Shown here in pieces: positions 43,201-55,512 of a DNA stretch of 64,000 nucleotides. Source of the DNA: Bugulina stolonifera. Lineage: Eukaryota; Bryozoa; Gymnolaemata; Cheilostomatida; Bugulidae. The stretch lies in NCBI GenBank assembly GCA_935421135.1, contig OW285197.1, forward strand, positions 5,265,350-5,329,349, in the 5' to 3' direction. A model generated the notes under the pieces. The model worked only from the letters and a program-made list of their open reading frames with translations, was not told where the DNA came from and did not search any database. Each line of letters begins with the position of its first letter. Positions within the stretch are counted from its first letter, which is position 1. The position numbers and the translations under genes were made by a program.

Positions 43201-46200
43201 TACCTGATGCATCAATTTTAACATTTTTCATTTTGCTTCCCTCTAGTTAATGCGGTTTGAATGAATGCTCTTAAGCTTACTAACCCTCTCATTTATTACA
43301 GTCATAATCCTACTTATTACAATATTTACATACATTAAATGTACATGTATCAATATTATACTTCCGTTGTCAAAGGATGAAGATCTCGCTGCCGAGCCAT
43401 CTGAAGCAAATAACACTGGCCAAATGCCAGGAGAGACTGATATGTCGCAACGAGTAATTAATGATACCATAGGACAGGCAGGGGTGAGTTATTTATTTGA
43501 ATCAACTCTAACATAGGACCATGTTGCAACAGAACTTAATTCTGATGCTAGGCATACCATCCATCATTATTTAAGCCAGTAAACTAGTATTCTGTAGATG
43601 ATGCCAATGACAAGCACAGCTGCACTAGAAGATTGTATATTTCATACACCGACATGTACGATATGCTCCTTTAACCAAAAACTAAATTTCGAGGATTTTA
43701 GACTAGGCTATATTCTGTTCAGAGGGGTGTTTAGATAAAAAAAAGGAGTCTAAAACACAGAAGTTTTGGAAAGGTACTTTGTACAGAGGCTATTCTGTGT
43801 TCTAAAATACTTTTTGTATTATTTCTGTGTGTTGTGATATCAATGTCAATAATAGGCACATTTATTAACATATTTGTGTCTGTTCAGAGTTCTGGAGAGA
43901 GGTGGTATACATTTATAAAGTATTACTTCTAGCCAACAACAAGTACTGGAAGCTCAGACACTGCACCTGATGGATGCATGCCTCTAGTGGGCTGCTCGTG
44001 CGGAGCTGTTGGAGGACCAAGATATGTATTGAATAGCAAGAGTCTTGAATACTATAAGAACATGAGCACCTGCACTGTTTGTCGAAAATATCAATGTCTT
44101 CATTGCGGGGATGACTTCAGGACCCGTAATCTTTGTCAACATCATATATTGCGTACAAAATCACACAAAGAGAACACTGCAATTGTAACAACTGAACATT
44201 CCAATCGGCCTCTATCAACAAAGACGTCAGCCCCTCAACTTGATGATAACATAGCATTAGTTCCATGTGGAGGTCAATGTCCTGGTACAGAAGGGGACGC
44301 TTTCAAGGTTCACCAGTATATGAGTAAATGTCAAATATGTCAACAATACAAATGTGCAATCTGTATGAAAAAGAGCAAGCCCAGAAGAGTCCTGGAGACA
44401 CACATCACAGATGATCATGGGTTTGACTTTCATCAAGATATTGTAGAAAGTGCAATACTACAGCACAAGAAGGCCGCAGATTTAGTAAGTTAAGTTAACC
44501 TATGGTGAACACATCGTTGCAACTTAAGCAAGACACATCCTTAAGGATGTTACATGTACAATGTATAGCCTATGAATTGACTGTGTTTTGAGCTTTAATA
44601 TCATACTGTATTAGTGGAGACAGTTACTTCATGAAACATCGAGAAAATTACAATTATTATTATTATTATTGCAACGAGTAATCATGAGCTTTTTAACAGA
44701 AAAATATCAAATGAGATTGTGATATATGTAATTAACTCATGCTCATTGCGGGTGATTTGCATGTACATGTACGTATATTACATTCACATGTTAATAGTTC
44801 ATGGAAAAGGTTGGCAAACCACAGCAAGACAGCATTAGCTTTGTACCTGATGGAGCAAAACCTCTGGTAGGATGCTCTTGCGGTGCTCCCGGGGGTCCGG
44901 AATGTTATAAACATCCTTACACAAAGATATACTACACCAACATGAGCAGATGTAAAGTATGTATGAGATTTCAATGCCTGATGTGTGGCGATGAATTTGC
45001 AACCTTATTAACTTGCCAAACACACATATCAGATGAAAAGACACACCAAGACGGGACAGCAGTTGTAACTACTGAATACCCTAACCGTCCACTTCCAGCA
45101 CCATATACTCCAGCTCCACCACTGAGTCATCAGATCAAACTTCTACCATGTGTAGATGACTGTCCTGGTACCGTAAACGACGCATTTAAACTACACCAAT
45201 ATATGAGTAAATGCAGAATCTGTAGGAAATACAAGTGTGCTCTCTGCATGTATAAGTCAACATATAGGAATGCACTAGATAAGCATATAACAGGCAAACA
45301 TGAACTCGACTTCCTGAAACCAGTCGAGCCACGGGCAATCAAGGAAAATCATAATATAAACGTTAATGATATCGTCTTAAAAAACATCGAAGACTTGATA
45401 AGTGGCCCACCGGTAAGTGTGGCACTACTTCAGTGCATTAATCTATACAGAACATTCAACTGAAGTTATATAGATTTTCTTATAATATGTTTGCATTAGA
45501 GATAGATTTGAGAATTCAATTTTAAAGTAACTGCTGAAACATTATATATTTTTTAAGGTCCAGACAGCAAACAAAACACAAACAAGAAACAAAACACAAA
45601 CAACGGATGAGGAGATAAAACCCCTAGTAGGATGTTCATGTGGTGCTGCTAATGGTCCGAAGCATGTCATCAACACTGTGAGTAAGAAACCCTACAAGAA
45701 CGTAAGTTTTTGTGGGGCTTGCAAACGATACCAGTGCCTTGACTGTGGAGATGAATTTCCAACGTTAATAAAATGTGTGCTTCATGTCTCAAAGGACCGT
45801 TCACATCGAGACGGTACAGTGTGTGTAACTACTGAACATTCGAACCGCCCACTTCCACCACCATCATCTTTAGCTCCACCCCTCAGTGACCAGATCGTAC
45901 CACTACCTTGTGTAGATGATTGTCCAGGTAAATCGAATGATGCATTTAAAGTCAACCAGTATATGAGTAAATGTAGACTATGTGAAGGATATAAATGCTC
46001 GATATGCACATACAAATCAAAGCACAAAGGTATGGTGGCAAACCACCTTAGAACGACTCACAAAGTGGATTACATGAAACCAGTGGAGGAAAGCATATTA
46101 TCATCGGTAAGTGTTGCGTTATTTTCATGGTCTGATGACTACAGACAAATCAACCTGAAATGACACGCATGCCGTGCTATATTTACATTCGTATCTGCAA

Positions 46201-46827
46201 ACATTGATTGCACAGATTTGAATAGTCATGTTACTCATACGCATATGCTATGATAACACAAGTTACATTATTTTAACATCAAAGAGAAAGGAAAGTGAGG
46301 AAAGGAAACCGCTGGTGGGATGCTCATGTGGTGCTCCTGGTGGCCCCGCATATCTTCCCAAAACTGCAAGTCATAAACACCAGAAGAATATGAGCTTTTG
46401 TGGGGTTTGTAAACGATACCAGTGTCTGCACTGCGGAGATGAATTTCCTACATTAAGGAGCTGTACAAATCATGCTGCAAGGGATAAGTCACATCTAGAC
46501 GGCAAAGTGTGTGTCACAACTGAACATACGAACCGCCCACTTCCACAACCGTTCTCTTTAGCTCCACCACTTAGTGATAAGATTGTACCACTACCTTGTG
46601 CAGATGATTGCCGTGGTAAATCGAATGATGCCTTTAAACTCAACCAGTATATGAGTAAATGTAGACTATGTGAAGGATATAAATGCTCTATATGTCCAAA
46701 CAAATCAAAAAATAAGACAATGGTGTCGCAGCACATCGTGCAGGGGCACAAGCTGGATTACATGAAACCAGTTGATGACTCTGCGATCAAGGAAAACATA
46801 GAAATACGCATTCCATCATTCAGGTGA
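40283..46827 (+). CDS. Cluster gene 3: full-length paralogue with expanded His/Ser/Pro linker (about 1116 aa)
   Basis: Exons: 40283-40377, 41055-41185, 41444-41589, 42061-42192, 42586-43065, 43376-43483, 43933-44484, 44798-45412, 45558-46106, 46285-46827 (3351 nt, in frame). The architecture is that of gene 1 and exons 1-4, 7 and 8 have exactly the same lengths. Exon 5 is enlarged to 160 aa by 23 SPSHE-type pentapeptides. The third unit has a longer lead-in rich in KTQT repeats. All Cys and His positions of the four double-finger units are retained and no stop interrupts the model, so this is the best-preserved large member. The final unit ends EIRIPSFR then TGA. Confidence 0.83.
40480..40665. 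repeat. TACATG / TGTGTATA microsatellite in intron 1 of gene 3
   Basis: Alternating TACATG hexamers and ATTGTGTATATGTATG blocks. Several long minus-strand ORFs rich in Tyr, Thr, His and Ile are artefacts of this array. Intron 1 of gene 5 has a short related tract. Confidence 0.85.
42643..42975 (+). repeat. Coding minisatellite, 15-bp unit (23 copies) in gene 3 exon 5
   Basis: TCACCTTCACATGAG-type units encode SPSHE or SPSHK. There is little variation among units, pointing to recent expansion. The other frames are open too (MSHLHISHLH... on plus, KVTHVKVTHV... on minus) only because of the periodicity. Confidence 0.92.
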
Positions 46828-47796
46828 TACTAAAAGATCAGCAGGCTCGTGGTACTAGACATCAAATGTATTTGTTGCAAAATGTACAATGTAAATGAGC
46901 AGAGTTAATCTTTTCATTATGACTTGTGGCGGTAAAGCTTAAAAATCTTGTGAAATGTCCTATATGAATTAACAATATATGCAAAATATAATGAAAACCA
47001 CTAATATACAATGTACTTGGATCAACTTATGTTAGTTTCTATGATGGCAGTAGTATTGTAGGGCAACTAACATAGTAAATTAATGTAAATAGTTCACCCT
47101 CTGGTGATAATTTAGTCTGGCGTGTTCCAGCCAATGCAATTGTCAGTGTATTTATGCCAATTGTAATGAAAATTACGGTACCTTCGCGCAGCATACATGT
47201 ATAAAAGTTTCAGTTGAATAGCAATCAAAAATACATACAGACTTATGTATTTGAAATGGTCAAAGCACATTTTCGTCTTCCACCGATGAAGATGTCTACA
47301 TTATTTGTGTAGATTGGGAGTTTTGGTCTCCTACTTTCTACACCTTTTACTGAATCAATAGTTTCCCAATGCCCTGTATAATTGTATAGTTGACTAGAAG
47401 ACAACCAACGGTGCACTATCAGTACAAATGTTAGGTTAAATTACCACACCATATATTCAATAGACTTAAGGATAAATACAGACAGTTATAATAAATAACA
47501 CCACAACACAATATAATTCTTATTGTTAGGTTATAATACCACACTAATCATATTTTTCTAGTGGAGAGTTCCGTGTGGCGAGTTACACGTAGCTGCTACC
47601 AACAGTTTTATACAAACAAATTAAACACAAGGTAGCACAGGCTTCTTGCCTTATATACCCACAGTGACACGGGTGTGTCACAACTCCCCCCTTAATCACC
47701 AAACAATAAAAAACAGAACAGTGTTATCCTATGTTTAGTCTAATTGTTGTTCTCTCTAAAAGCATCAGTTACTAGTGAGGAAGTACATGTAGGTAT
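46828..47796. other. Intergenic, gene 3 to gene 4
   Basis: 3' flank of gene 3 and AT-rich sequence, with a single relative of the 31-bp minisatellite unit near 47630-47675. No exons seen. Confidence 0.55.
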
Positions 47797-47870
47797 TTAC
47801 TGCTGGCAGAAAACTTCATCAACTTCAGGAATTTGTCTCCATCAAGTATTTGTGTCTTGAAGATTGAAAA

Positions 47871-50800
47871 ATGTCTAACAATATACAACTTGCCTTGCAG
47901 GAATTATAATATACATGTAATATGTACGTATGACCTACTAGTAACCTGGTTCTGGTTGCAGTTGTTCTGGAAAGATCATGCAAAATTTAGCGAGAATAAG
48001 ATCTGGGAACCCATTATACATTGTACATGTGCAATATAGTTCTTTATGCTGTAGTCTTCTCCAAGCCTGGCTGGTTTGCATCTAAGGAAATCTCTATCTC
48101 CCGCCGGTCAATCGGTGCACAGCCCGCTAGTGTAGAAACCCATAGGATAATTCCTATCAGGGAATTGCAAATTGAGATAGGCCAATCCTCTATCCTTGAT
48201 TTTGACGGGAGAATTAGTTTATATTTCATCCTTCAAATATTCAAATGCATAAACGTAAAAAGGCAGTGACTTCCATTTGTATGGCAATAGAGCTCGCTTA
48301 TTGAGCCTCAATGTTTATTGCAAACATGCAACAATGAGAATGATATTATGCCACCAAAGAATGGATAATTATGTTCATGTTCATTATTTTTATCTACATC
48401 CATGTTCTTATATGCAGATCTCTTGAGTTTGTCTAGAAACTATGCAAATGGATATAACAGCAAATTTCATAGTCAATAGGGAGGCTCAAGGGCTTCTTAA
48501 TACTTGTATACAAAATTTGTTGAGCTGCTATATGACAAGTTACGAATATACTCATTCTATGTTAGCTAAAACATGAAATGATGACTAGCATCCAGTAGTC
48601 TACAACAATCATGAAGTCTACTTGTTTAAATTGTTTCTCATACCATTGGGAGCCTTTCATTAATGGCTTAGCTAGCCACATTTGTAGCGCCATAAACCCG
48701 CCTCTTGGATTATAAAGTACCATCAATGCGTGATAGAGTGTGTGTATTAAAATTACCAGTATTTCCGTTGATTGCAAAATATGCCACTGGTGGGTGTTGA
48801 GAGGAGAGAATAGTCTGTTGTAACAATTGATCAATGAAACCATGGGACAGGCAGTGGTGAGTTACTGATTTGAGTCAATTCCAATATACAATGTACAACC
48901 ATGTTGAAACAGAGCTGGCACGTAGGCCTACTTTAGGGTCTAGACACACTATACAGTACTAATATACGTGTATAATACCAGTGAACAGGTAGCCTATACA
49001 CATGCTAATGTAAATGTACATGTATGTGTAGTCGTTGTTGATAACCTTGTTGATAACCAGCGCAACATCGTACTACACTATTTTGATATTTTATGCAACT
49101 TTATACATGTACATTGTGTTGTGTTCCTTTTTAGAGGGTTATCGGATGCCACTGCATAACTATTAATGCATGTTAATGACTATCTATTAATTCAATATGA
49201 ATTACTATGAATAAAAAAATACATGGGTAGTAATATTATTTATTTATCAGGTTTCCAAAGTTAAGTTAGGATAGTACTCATAACATACACATAGCTAAAA
49301 AGCACATAATAGCATATAAAGGGTTTTTGGCGTATGCAGAAACTCTCAGCTTGGTAGGCCAGCTTGCACTATCATAATTATGTTGTATATGTATCTGTAG
49401 GTTTAAGGATTTTTGCAAGCGGAAGAAGAAAGTACACAAGTAGACACATGTGATGATCAGATGACCAGTGATAGACTACTCAGAACAACACCATGGCATC
49501 TCAGCCTACCGTAGAAGAGAAATGTGGCGAACCAGACGAGCTACAGAATATACTTCCACAATCTTCTTCCTCGGTATGAGTATCTCATTGTCTTACATAG
49601 TAAACAAAATGCTACTGTTTTCAATTCCACAGTGAATATTTAAGCGAATGGAATCCAACCGTGCAATCTTGTATAAATAACAGCCACAAATTCTCGTGCG
49701 GTTAGAGCACTATGCTTGATCAATTGGCAGTACAAGTCAAATGTAAATGCGTGTCAATGATTATCTATCTTATGGTCAAGTTGGAAAATATTTTCAGGTA
49801 AAAAATATGAATTCATATGACTACATGTAACTGCTAATGGTGTACGTAGGAGTATTTAGACACGCACATTCTTTCAATAGATGTAACACTTTTCTTAGAA
49901 GAATCGAAATGTCATCTAAATAAGTGTAGAGAATAGAAGTCTTGTGGGAAAGTAGATTTTCCATAGCAGTTAATGATGAGCTTTATCATAGAAGATGTTT
50001 GCAACATGTGTGCATATCATAATATTCATACACATGTGTGTACGTCTATTATGAGTATATTTACAGCTTTAATGTGATTATGTCGAATAAAGTTATAACT
50101 TTTAGACAGCAGAACTGACCGGAGCCGAGTATACTGCACATGACGGCTGTATGCCTCTAGTGGGATGTTCATGCGGAGCTGTTGGAGGACCAGTATATGT
50201 ATTGAATAGTCACACTAGAAAATAATATAAGAACATGAGCACCTGCACTGTCTGTCAGAAATATCAATGTCTTCATTGTGGAGATGAATTCAGAACTCGA
50301 GGTTTGTGCCAAAGGCACATATTGTGCACAAAAACACACAAAGAGAACACTGCAATTGTTACAACTGAACATTCCAATCGTCCTCTATCAACAAAGACGT
50401 CGGCTCCTCAACTTGATGATAATATAGCATTAGTACCATGTGGTGGTAAATGTCCTGGTGCAGAAGGGGACTCTTTCAAGATTCACCAGTATATGACTAA
50501 ATGTCGAATATGTCAACAATATAAATGTGCAATCTGTATGAATAAGAACAAGCCCCGAAGTGTTCTGGATACGCATATCACGTATACGCATGGCTTTGAC
50601 TGTCATTTGGATATTGTAGAAGAGGCAATACTACAGCACAAGAAAGCTGCAGCTTCTGTGAGTTTATTTAACTTATTATGAATTCATTGGTAATGCATTT
50701 TAAAATTAAATTTTATACTTTGATCTAGATGTAAGGATAGGCAATACAGTTCATCCATAAACTACTGTCAGTCATGTAGTTACGGCTTGAAGTTCATAAA

Positions 50801-53202
50801 TCTGAAATTACCCTTTTAGGTAAAGAGTAAATTTCAGGTTTCTTGCACCACTGACAGGTTCAAATTTATAAAATCACACTGCCTAGTACTACAAACAATT
50901 TGTACAGATCTCGGCCTTATTCTATCCTGGAATTTCAAACTAATGTGACACTTGTGCTTACAGTTAAAGAGAGCAGCTGCAACATCACAGGTAGGCAACA
51001 TTAGTTTTGTACCTGATGGAGCAAAACCTCTGGTAGGATGCTCTTGTGGTGCTCTTGGGGGTCCGGAATACTACAAAAGTCGTTTCACATTAAAATACCA
51101 CACCAACATGAGCAGATGTAAAGTATGCCTGAGATATCAATGCTTGATTTGTGGCGATGAATTTGGAATTTCCATAACCTGCCAAACACACATATCAGGT
51201 GAAAAGACACACCAAGACGGCACAGCAATTGTAACTACTGAACACCGAAACCGTCCACTTCCAGCACCATATTCTCCTGCTCCAGCACTGAGTGATCAGA
51301 TCAAACTTCTACCATGTGTAGATGACTGTTCTGGTACCATAAACGATGCATTTAAAATCCACCAATATATGAGTAAATGCAGAATCTGTGGAAAATATAA
51401 GTGTGCTCTCTGCATGTACAAGTCAACATCTAAGAATGCACTAGATAAGCATATAACAGGCAAACATGAACTCGATTTTCAGAAACCAGTGGATCCACGG
51501 GCAATTGAAGAAAATCAAAATGTAAACATTGAGGTAGAGTAAATTCAGGATTTAATACAGGGCCAGTGACAGAAAATTCAATCTGACAGTACATCTTTTT
51601 TTTAGCTACACCATTGTATATTGTTATTAGGGTGATCTTTAGAGTTATTAGGGAATCAATTTTAACTTAAAGCATTAAGGAAACTACTTCACATGTGTAT
51701 ATTCTCCATTTAGAGGTATTGAGCTTCAATTTGAGCTATTGGTTGTCTTCATGGGCCTAGTATATTCAGAGATATAGCCCCCAGAAATCTACCCTGTAGA
51801 AAAAGGCTCGTACAAACTTAGCTAGATGAGAAACAATTGTGTTGACCTTTGACCTGTGATGTTGATGCCAGACCGCCGAACCACTGTAGTGGTAACTGTA
51901 TACAGCGTAGTAACCTCCAATAGCACAATATATTTTAATCTAAGGGAAAAATCCAATAGTATTTCAGCAATTGATAGCCTCAGGTACTTTCTAGTCCCTG
52001 CCAAATTACTCATGGGAAGTTACCCACAGGTTCCAAGCAAATAGTGAAAATAACTGTGACACAGTCAATGCTGCTGAACAGTGTGCAGCAATGTTTTCAT
52101 TGGTGTGCATTGCATGGAAAATATCCAAACATGTGTTCCTAATTACAAAACCAGTTGTGTTTCTTAGATATGCTGACACTTTTATTGTAACTGACTAGTT
52201 CTCTTTTGGATCAAATGCTATTATTAGTGATTAATCACTTTTACCATAAATGTAAAGCAAACAAATATTTATAGCGATTCAGTAAATTTTTGATTTTGTT
52301 TCTGCCTGGCATCTATGCCATAGCCTACAATTGCAGGCATTCCTGGTAATACTCTAGTTCTACGACTCGTATTTCTTGAACCCTTGGGTCTAGGAAGTCA
52401 AACAAATACTCAAATGGAAGCTCAATACTTGTAGATTTTGAATACCAACATGAAGATGTGCTTGAACGCTTCAAATGCATATTTACTAACATATATTTTA
52501 TGAAGTTCCTAACAAAGAAAAATTCTCTAATGATAATAGTTACATGTATAATGCATGCATAATATTATAGTGACATAACATGTACATGTACATGTGTAAT
52601 GATGATGTACAGTATGTATAACATGATTGTATAATGTTCTGTCTATCTCTACTTATTAGAAGAAAGCAGACGAAGAGATAAAACCCCTAGTAGGATGTTC
52701 ATGTGGTGCTGCTAATGGTCCGAAGCATGTTATCAACACTGTGAGTAAGAAACCCTACAAGAACGTAAGTTTTTGTGAGGTTTGCAAACGGTACCAGTGC
52801 CTTGACTGTGGAGATGAGTTCCAAACGTTAATGAAATGTGTGCGACATGCAGTAAATGATCCCTCACATCGAGACGGTACAGTGTGTGTCACTACTGAAC
52901 ATCCGAACCGTCCACTTCCACAGCCGTTCTCTTTAGCTCCACCCCTTAGTGATAAGATTGTACCACTACCTTGTGTAGATGACTGTTCTGGTAAATCGAA
53001 TGATGCCTTTAAAGTCAACCAGTATATCAGCAAATGTAGACTATGTGAAGGATATAAATGCTCGATATGCACATACAAAGCAAAATACAAGAGTGGGGTG
53101 ACAAAGCACCTTACCAAGAAGCACAACATGGATTACATGGAACCAGTCAATAACTCTGCTATCAAGAGAAACACAGAGATACGTATTCCAACATTCAAAT
53201 GA
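47871..53202 (+). pseudogene. Cluster gene 4: decayed paralogue
   Basis: A recognisable exon 1 (ATG 47871, MSNNIQLALQEL) stops at TAA 47907-47909 and has lost its splice donor. Traces of exon 3 (about 48410-48520) and exon 6 (about 48780-48856) follow. An exon-7 relative (49493-49573, MASQPTVEEK start) leads to the first unit (50106-50657), which keeps the 552-nt length and all Cys/His codons but has an in-frame TAA at 50223-50225. The second unit runs 50964 to about 51533 and is shortened at its 3' end. The last (52660-53202) begins like the third unit of gene 1 and ends like its fourth, so it is a hybrid. A shorter protein starting after the nonsense codon cannot be excluded. Confidence 0.75.
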
Positions 53203-54100
53203 TACTTAGGGATCGACACACTCGTTGAACTAGACATCAAATCTATTTATTGCAAAACTCAAGAGAGCAGATTTACACTGTAATTTATTACAGTAAATTC
53301 ATTTAAATCTTAGTAATAATTTTTTTATGACAATATACTCTACATGTATATAAATTAGCAATTCAGAAAGTATAAAGGCTATTACTGATTATCTTGCATC
53401 AACTTGATGCTATTCTCTAGGAATCAACAACAGGGGCATTAATTTTAGGGAGCAAAGACAGTAAAGGAAGTTTTTATTAGTTCTAATTTTAATAATTTAA
53501 TCTTAAACTGAGAATGTGTTTAGTTCCACATGTAGCTTTGTTGTTTTACCAAAGAATGTACAGTAATTGTGTGAGCAGAGTGTATCACTTCCAACTCATG
53601 ATAATTACCTTCGCGCATAAAGAAGTTAAAATGAAGTCAAAAATACATAAAAACTTGAGTATATGAGTTATTTGAAGCACATTTTTTTGTTTCTCACCAA
53701 TGAAGATGACTGTGTGAATCAGGATTTCTCTACCTTTCGGAGTTTTTTATCACTACTTTCTATACTGCTCTGTAATCTGTTCTAGTGAGCTGCATTAAAG
53801 CTTGGTATTAATTTTTTTTTATAATATGTTTTACATGACTGTCGAGGAACTAGCCATATATTTTATAGTGTACAAAGTATAAAGGCAATAGCTGATATTC
53901 TTGTGTTAACTCATGCTATTTTCTAGAAATCAACACTGTGAAAGCCTTATTATTAGGGAGCAAAGACAGTAACGGAATTTATTAGCTCATAATTTAGTCT
54001 AACTGAGAAGGTGGTTAATTTTACTCACAGTTTTGTTGTTTTATCCAATGTAACAGTGAAAGCTGAGTGTATTATTGCCAATTATAGTGAAATTTTCCTT

Positions 54101-54146
54101 GGGGTTTGGGGTTTGGGGTTTGGGGTTTGGGGTTTGGGGTTTGGGG
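54101..54146 (+). repeat. GGGGTTT heptamer array (G-quadruplex-prone)
   Basis: Seven GGGG runs separated by six TTT spacers with no error. It is not the animal telomere repeat (TTAGGG). Regular G4 tracts of this kind can fold as a quadruplex. Confidence 0.9.
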
Positions 54147-54247
54147 CTTGGTGCAGGACGACTGCACCAAATCACAGAAACCATTACAATGCAATACAAT
54201 AACTAGTAAAGGTAAGAACAAATGCATCACACCAAACACCGCTTATT

Positions 54248-54505
54248 AGGCATATTCGGATATTGCACTGTGCAAGCTTATAAATAGCAATCTGCGGCAA
54301 TAACAACATATATGACTCTGTTATTCAATAATATAGCGCTAGCTATAATGGTAGGTTAGGCGTGCCTGGTAATAATATTACTGTAAATAAGGGGAAGCCC
54401 CTTCAAATTAAGCATTAGTTACGCCTGAACCCTCAAGTTTTGTTCGGATATTTAAAGCTTAAAGCGGTCTTATATGAGCCAGTACTACAGTTTCCAAATA
54501 CACCT
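54248..54505 (-). mobile_element. MITE-like dispersed repeat, copy b (inverted)
   Basis: Reverse-complement match to 33794-34044 along almost its full length (for example GCAATCTGCGGCAATAAC and ATAGCGCTAGCTATAA), with matching ends AGGCATATTCGG and CCAAATACACCT. Confidence 0.7.
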
Positions 54506-55441
54506 CATGAGCATATTATTAATTGTGTTGTTCCCTAGAAGAGAACAAGTATCAGCACAATGCTTAATTTAAATTAATACAGCTTACAGTGTATGTATTG
54601 CGTTGTAAATTGTTACTTAGACTGCTTTTTATCTCTCTTTTAATTCTACAGAAATGATGTTTGATAAAAATGTATCGCTTGTACTTAGCTCACCTTAAGT
54701 GTATTTAGCTAACTCTCTTTGTCCGTCCTATATCAATCAGCTTCATTCCACGAATACCTCGAATACTTGACCTACATGTAGACCTAACCACCTAATATCA
54801 ATCTTATCAACACAAAGAATATTAGAGTAATCGGAATACAAGTCATAGTGTGCAAAACCAATCATATTCTTCTACAGAATTCTACTCAAACGAAATAAAG
54901 GTACTGTAACCTCACCGGAGGTGATACAACTCATAACTGAAACAAGCATAAAATGTTTCTTGGAGTGAGTGGATTATATTCACACACATTCATATTTGCA
55001 CCCCTTGATGGACAATTAACACTGTCCATATTTGAGAAAACAATGCATTGGTTGATTTTGCAGGAGAGCAAAAATCAAATTTGATTTCAGCCAACAGGTC
55101 TAAGTGCTTCAAAATACATTGTTGAAAATGTCAATGTGATCAGGAGAATGAGATCTGTCTTATGTTTCAAGAGTAGCACAAGCTTCTGACTTACACACCA
55201 GCAGTGGTACACATGCATCTCAACATCACTGCTGAATTATCAAGCATGAGGAACGGAGCGGGCTGAGGTAGATTAAAAAAATAACAATGCAGACTATGCA
55301 ACAAGTTCATGTTATCTTTCTCAAATTGTTGACATTCTTGGGCTGTATTGTTGGCTTCACTGTGCTAGACCATTGTTGCATATTTCTCTCTCTGAAGTAT
55401 TGATTTCTTAAAATACCAGCTACTGGTAAAGAAGTAGATAT

Positions 55442-55457
55442 TTTCTGCTGGCAGAAA
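55442..55457 (+). promoter_or_regulatory. Conserved palindromic element upstream of gene 5
   Basis: TTTCTGCTGGCAGAAA, 55 bp before the gene 5 ATG. Confidence 0.5.
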
Positions 55458-55512
55458 TCTACATTGTATCTTGAATTTTTCCATCAATTATTTGTATATT
55501 GAGAAATCCAAA

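Larger units (their letters stand above)
53203..55441. other. Intergenic, gene 4 to gene 5
   Basis: Paralogous to 38726-40207 but longer, because it gained a G-rich heptamer repeat (54101-54146) and an inverted MITE-like copy (54248-54505). A diverged relative of the 39.1-39.6 kb inverted-repeat element lies around 54600-54960. No coding exon seen. Confidence 0.6.

Noticed and set aside
30527..46751. Minus-strand ORFs antisense to finger exons (for example 31425-31748, 37109-37579, 44732-44974)
   Set aside because: They mirror conserved plus-strand codons and have no start, splice or domain evidence of their own.
54101..54146. Interstitial telomere repeat
   Set aside because: The unit is GGGGTTT, not the animal TTAGGG; treated as a G-rich microsatellite instead.
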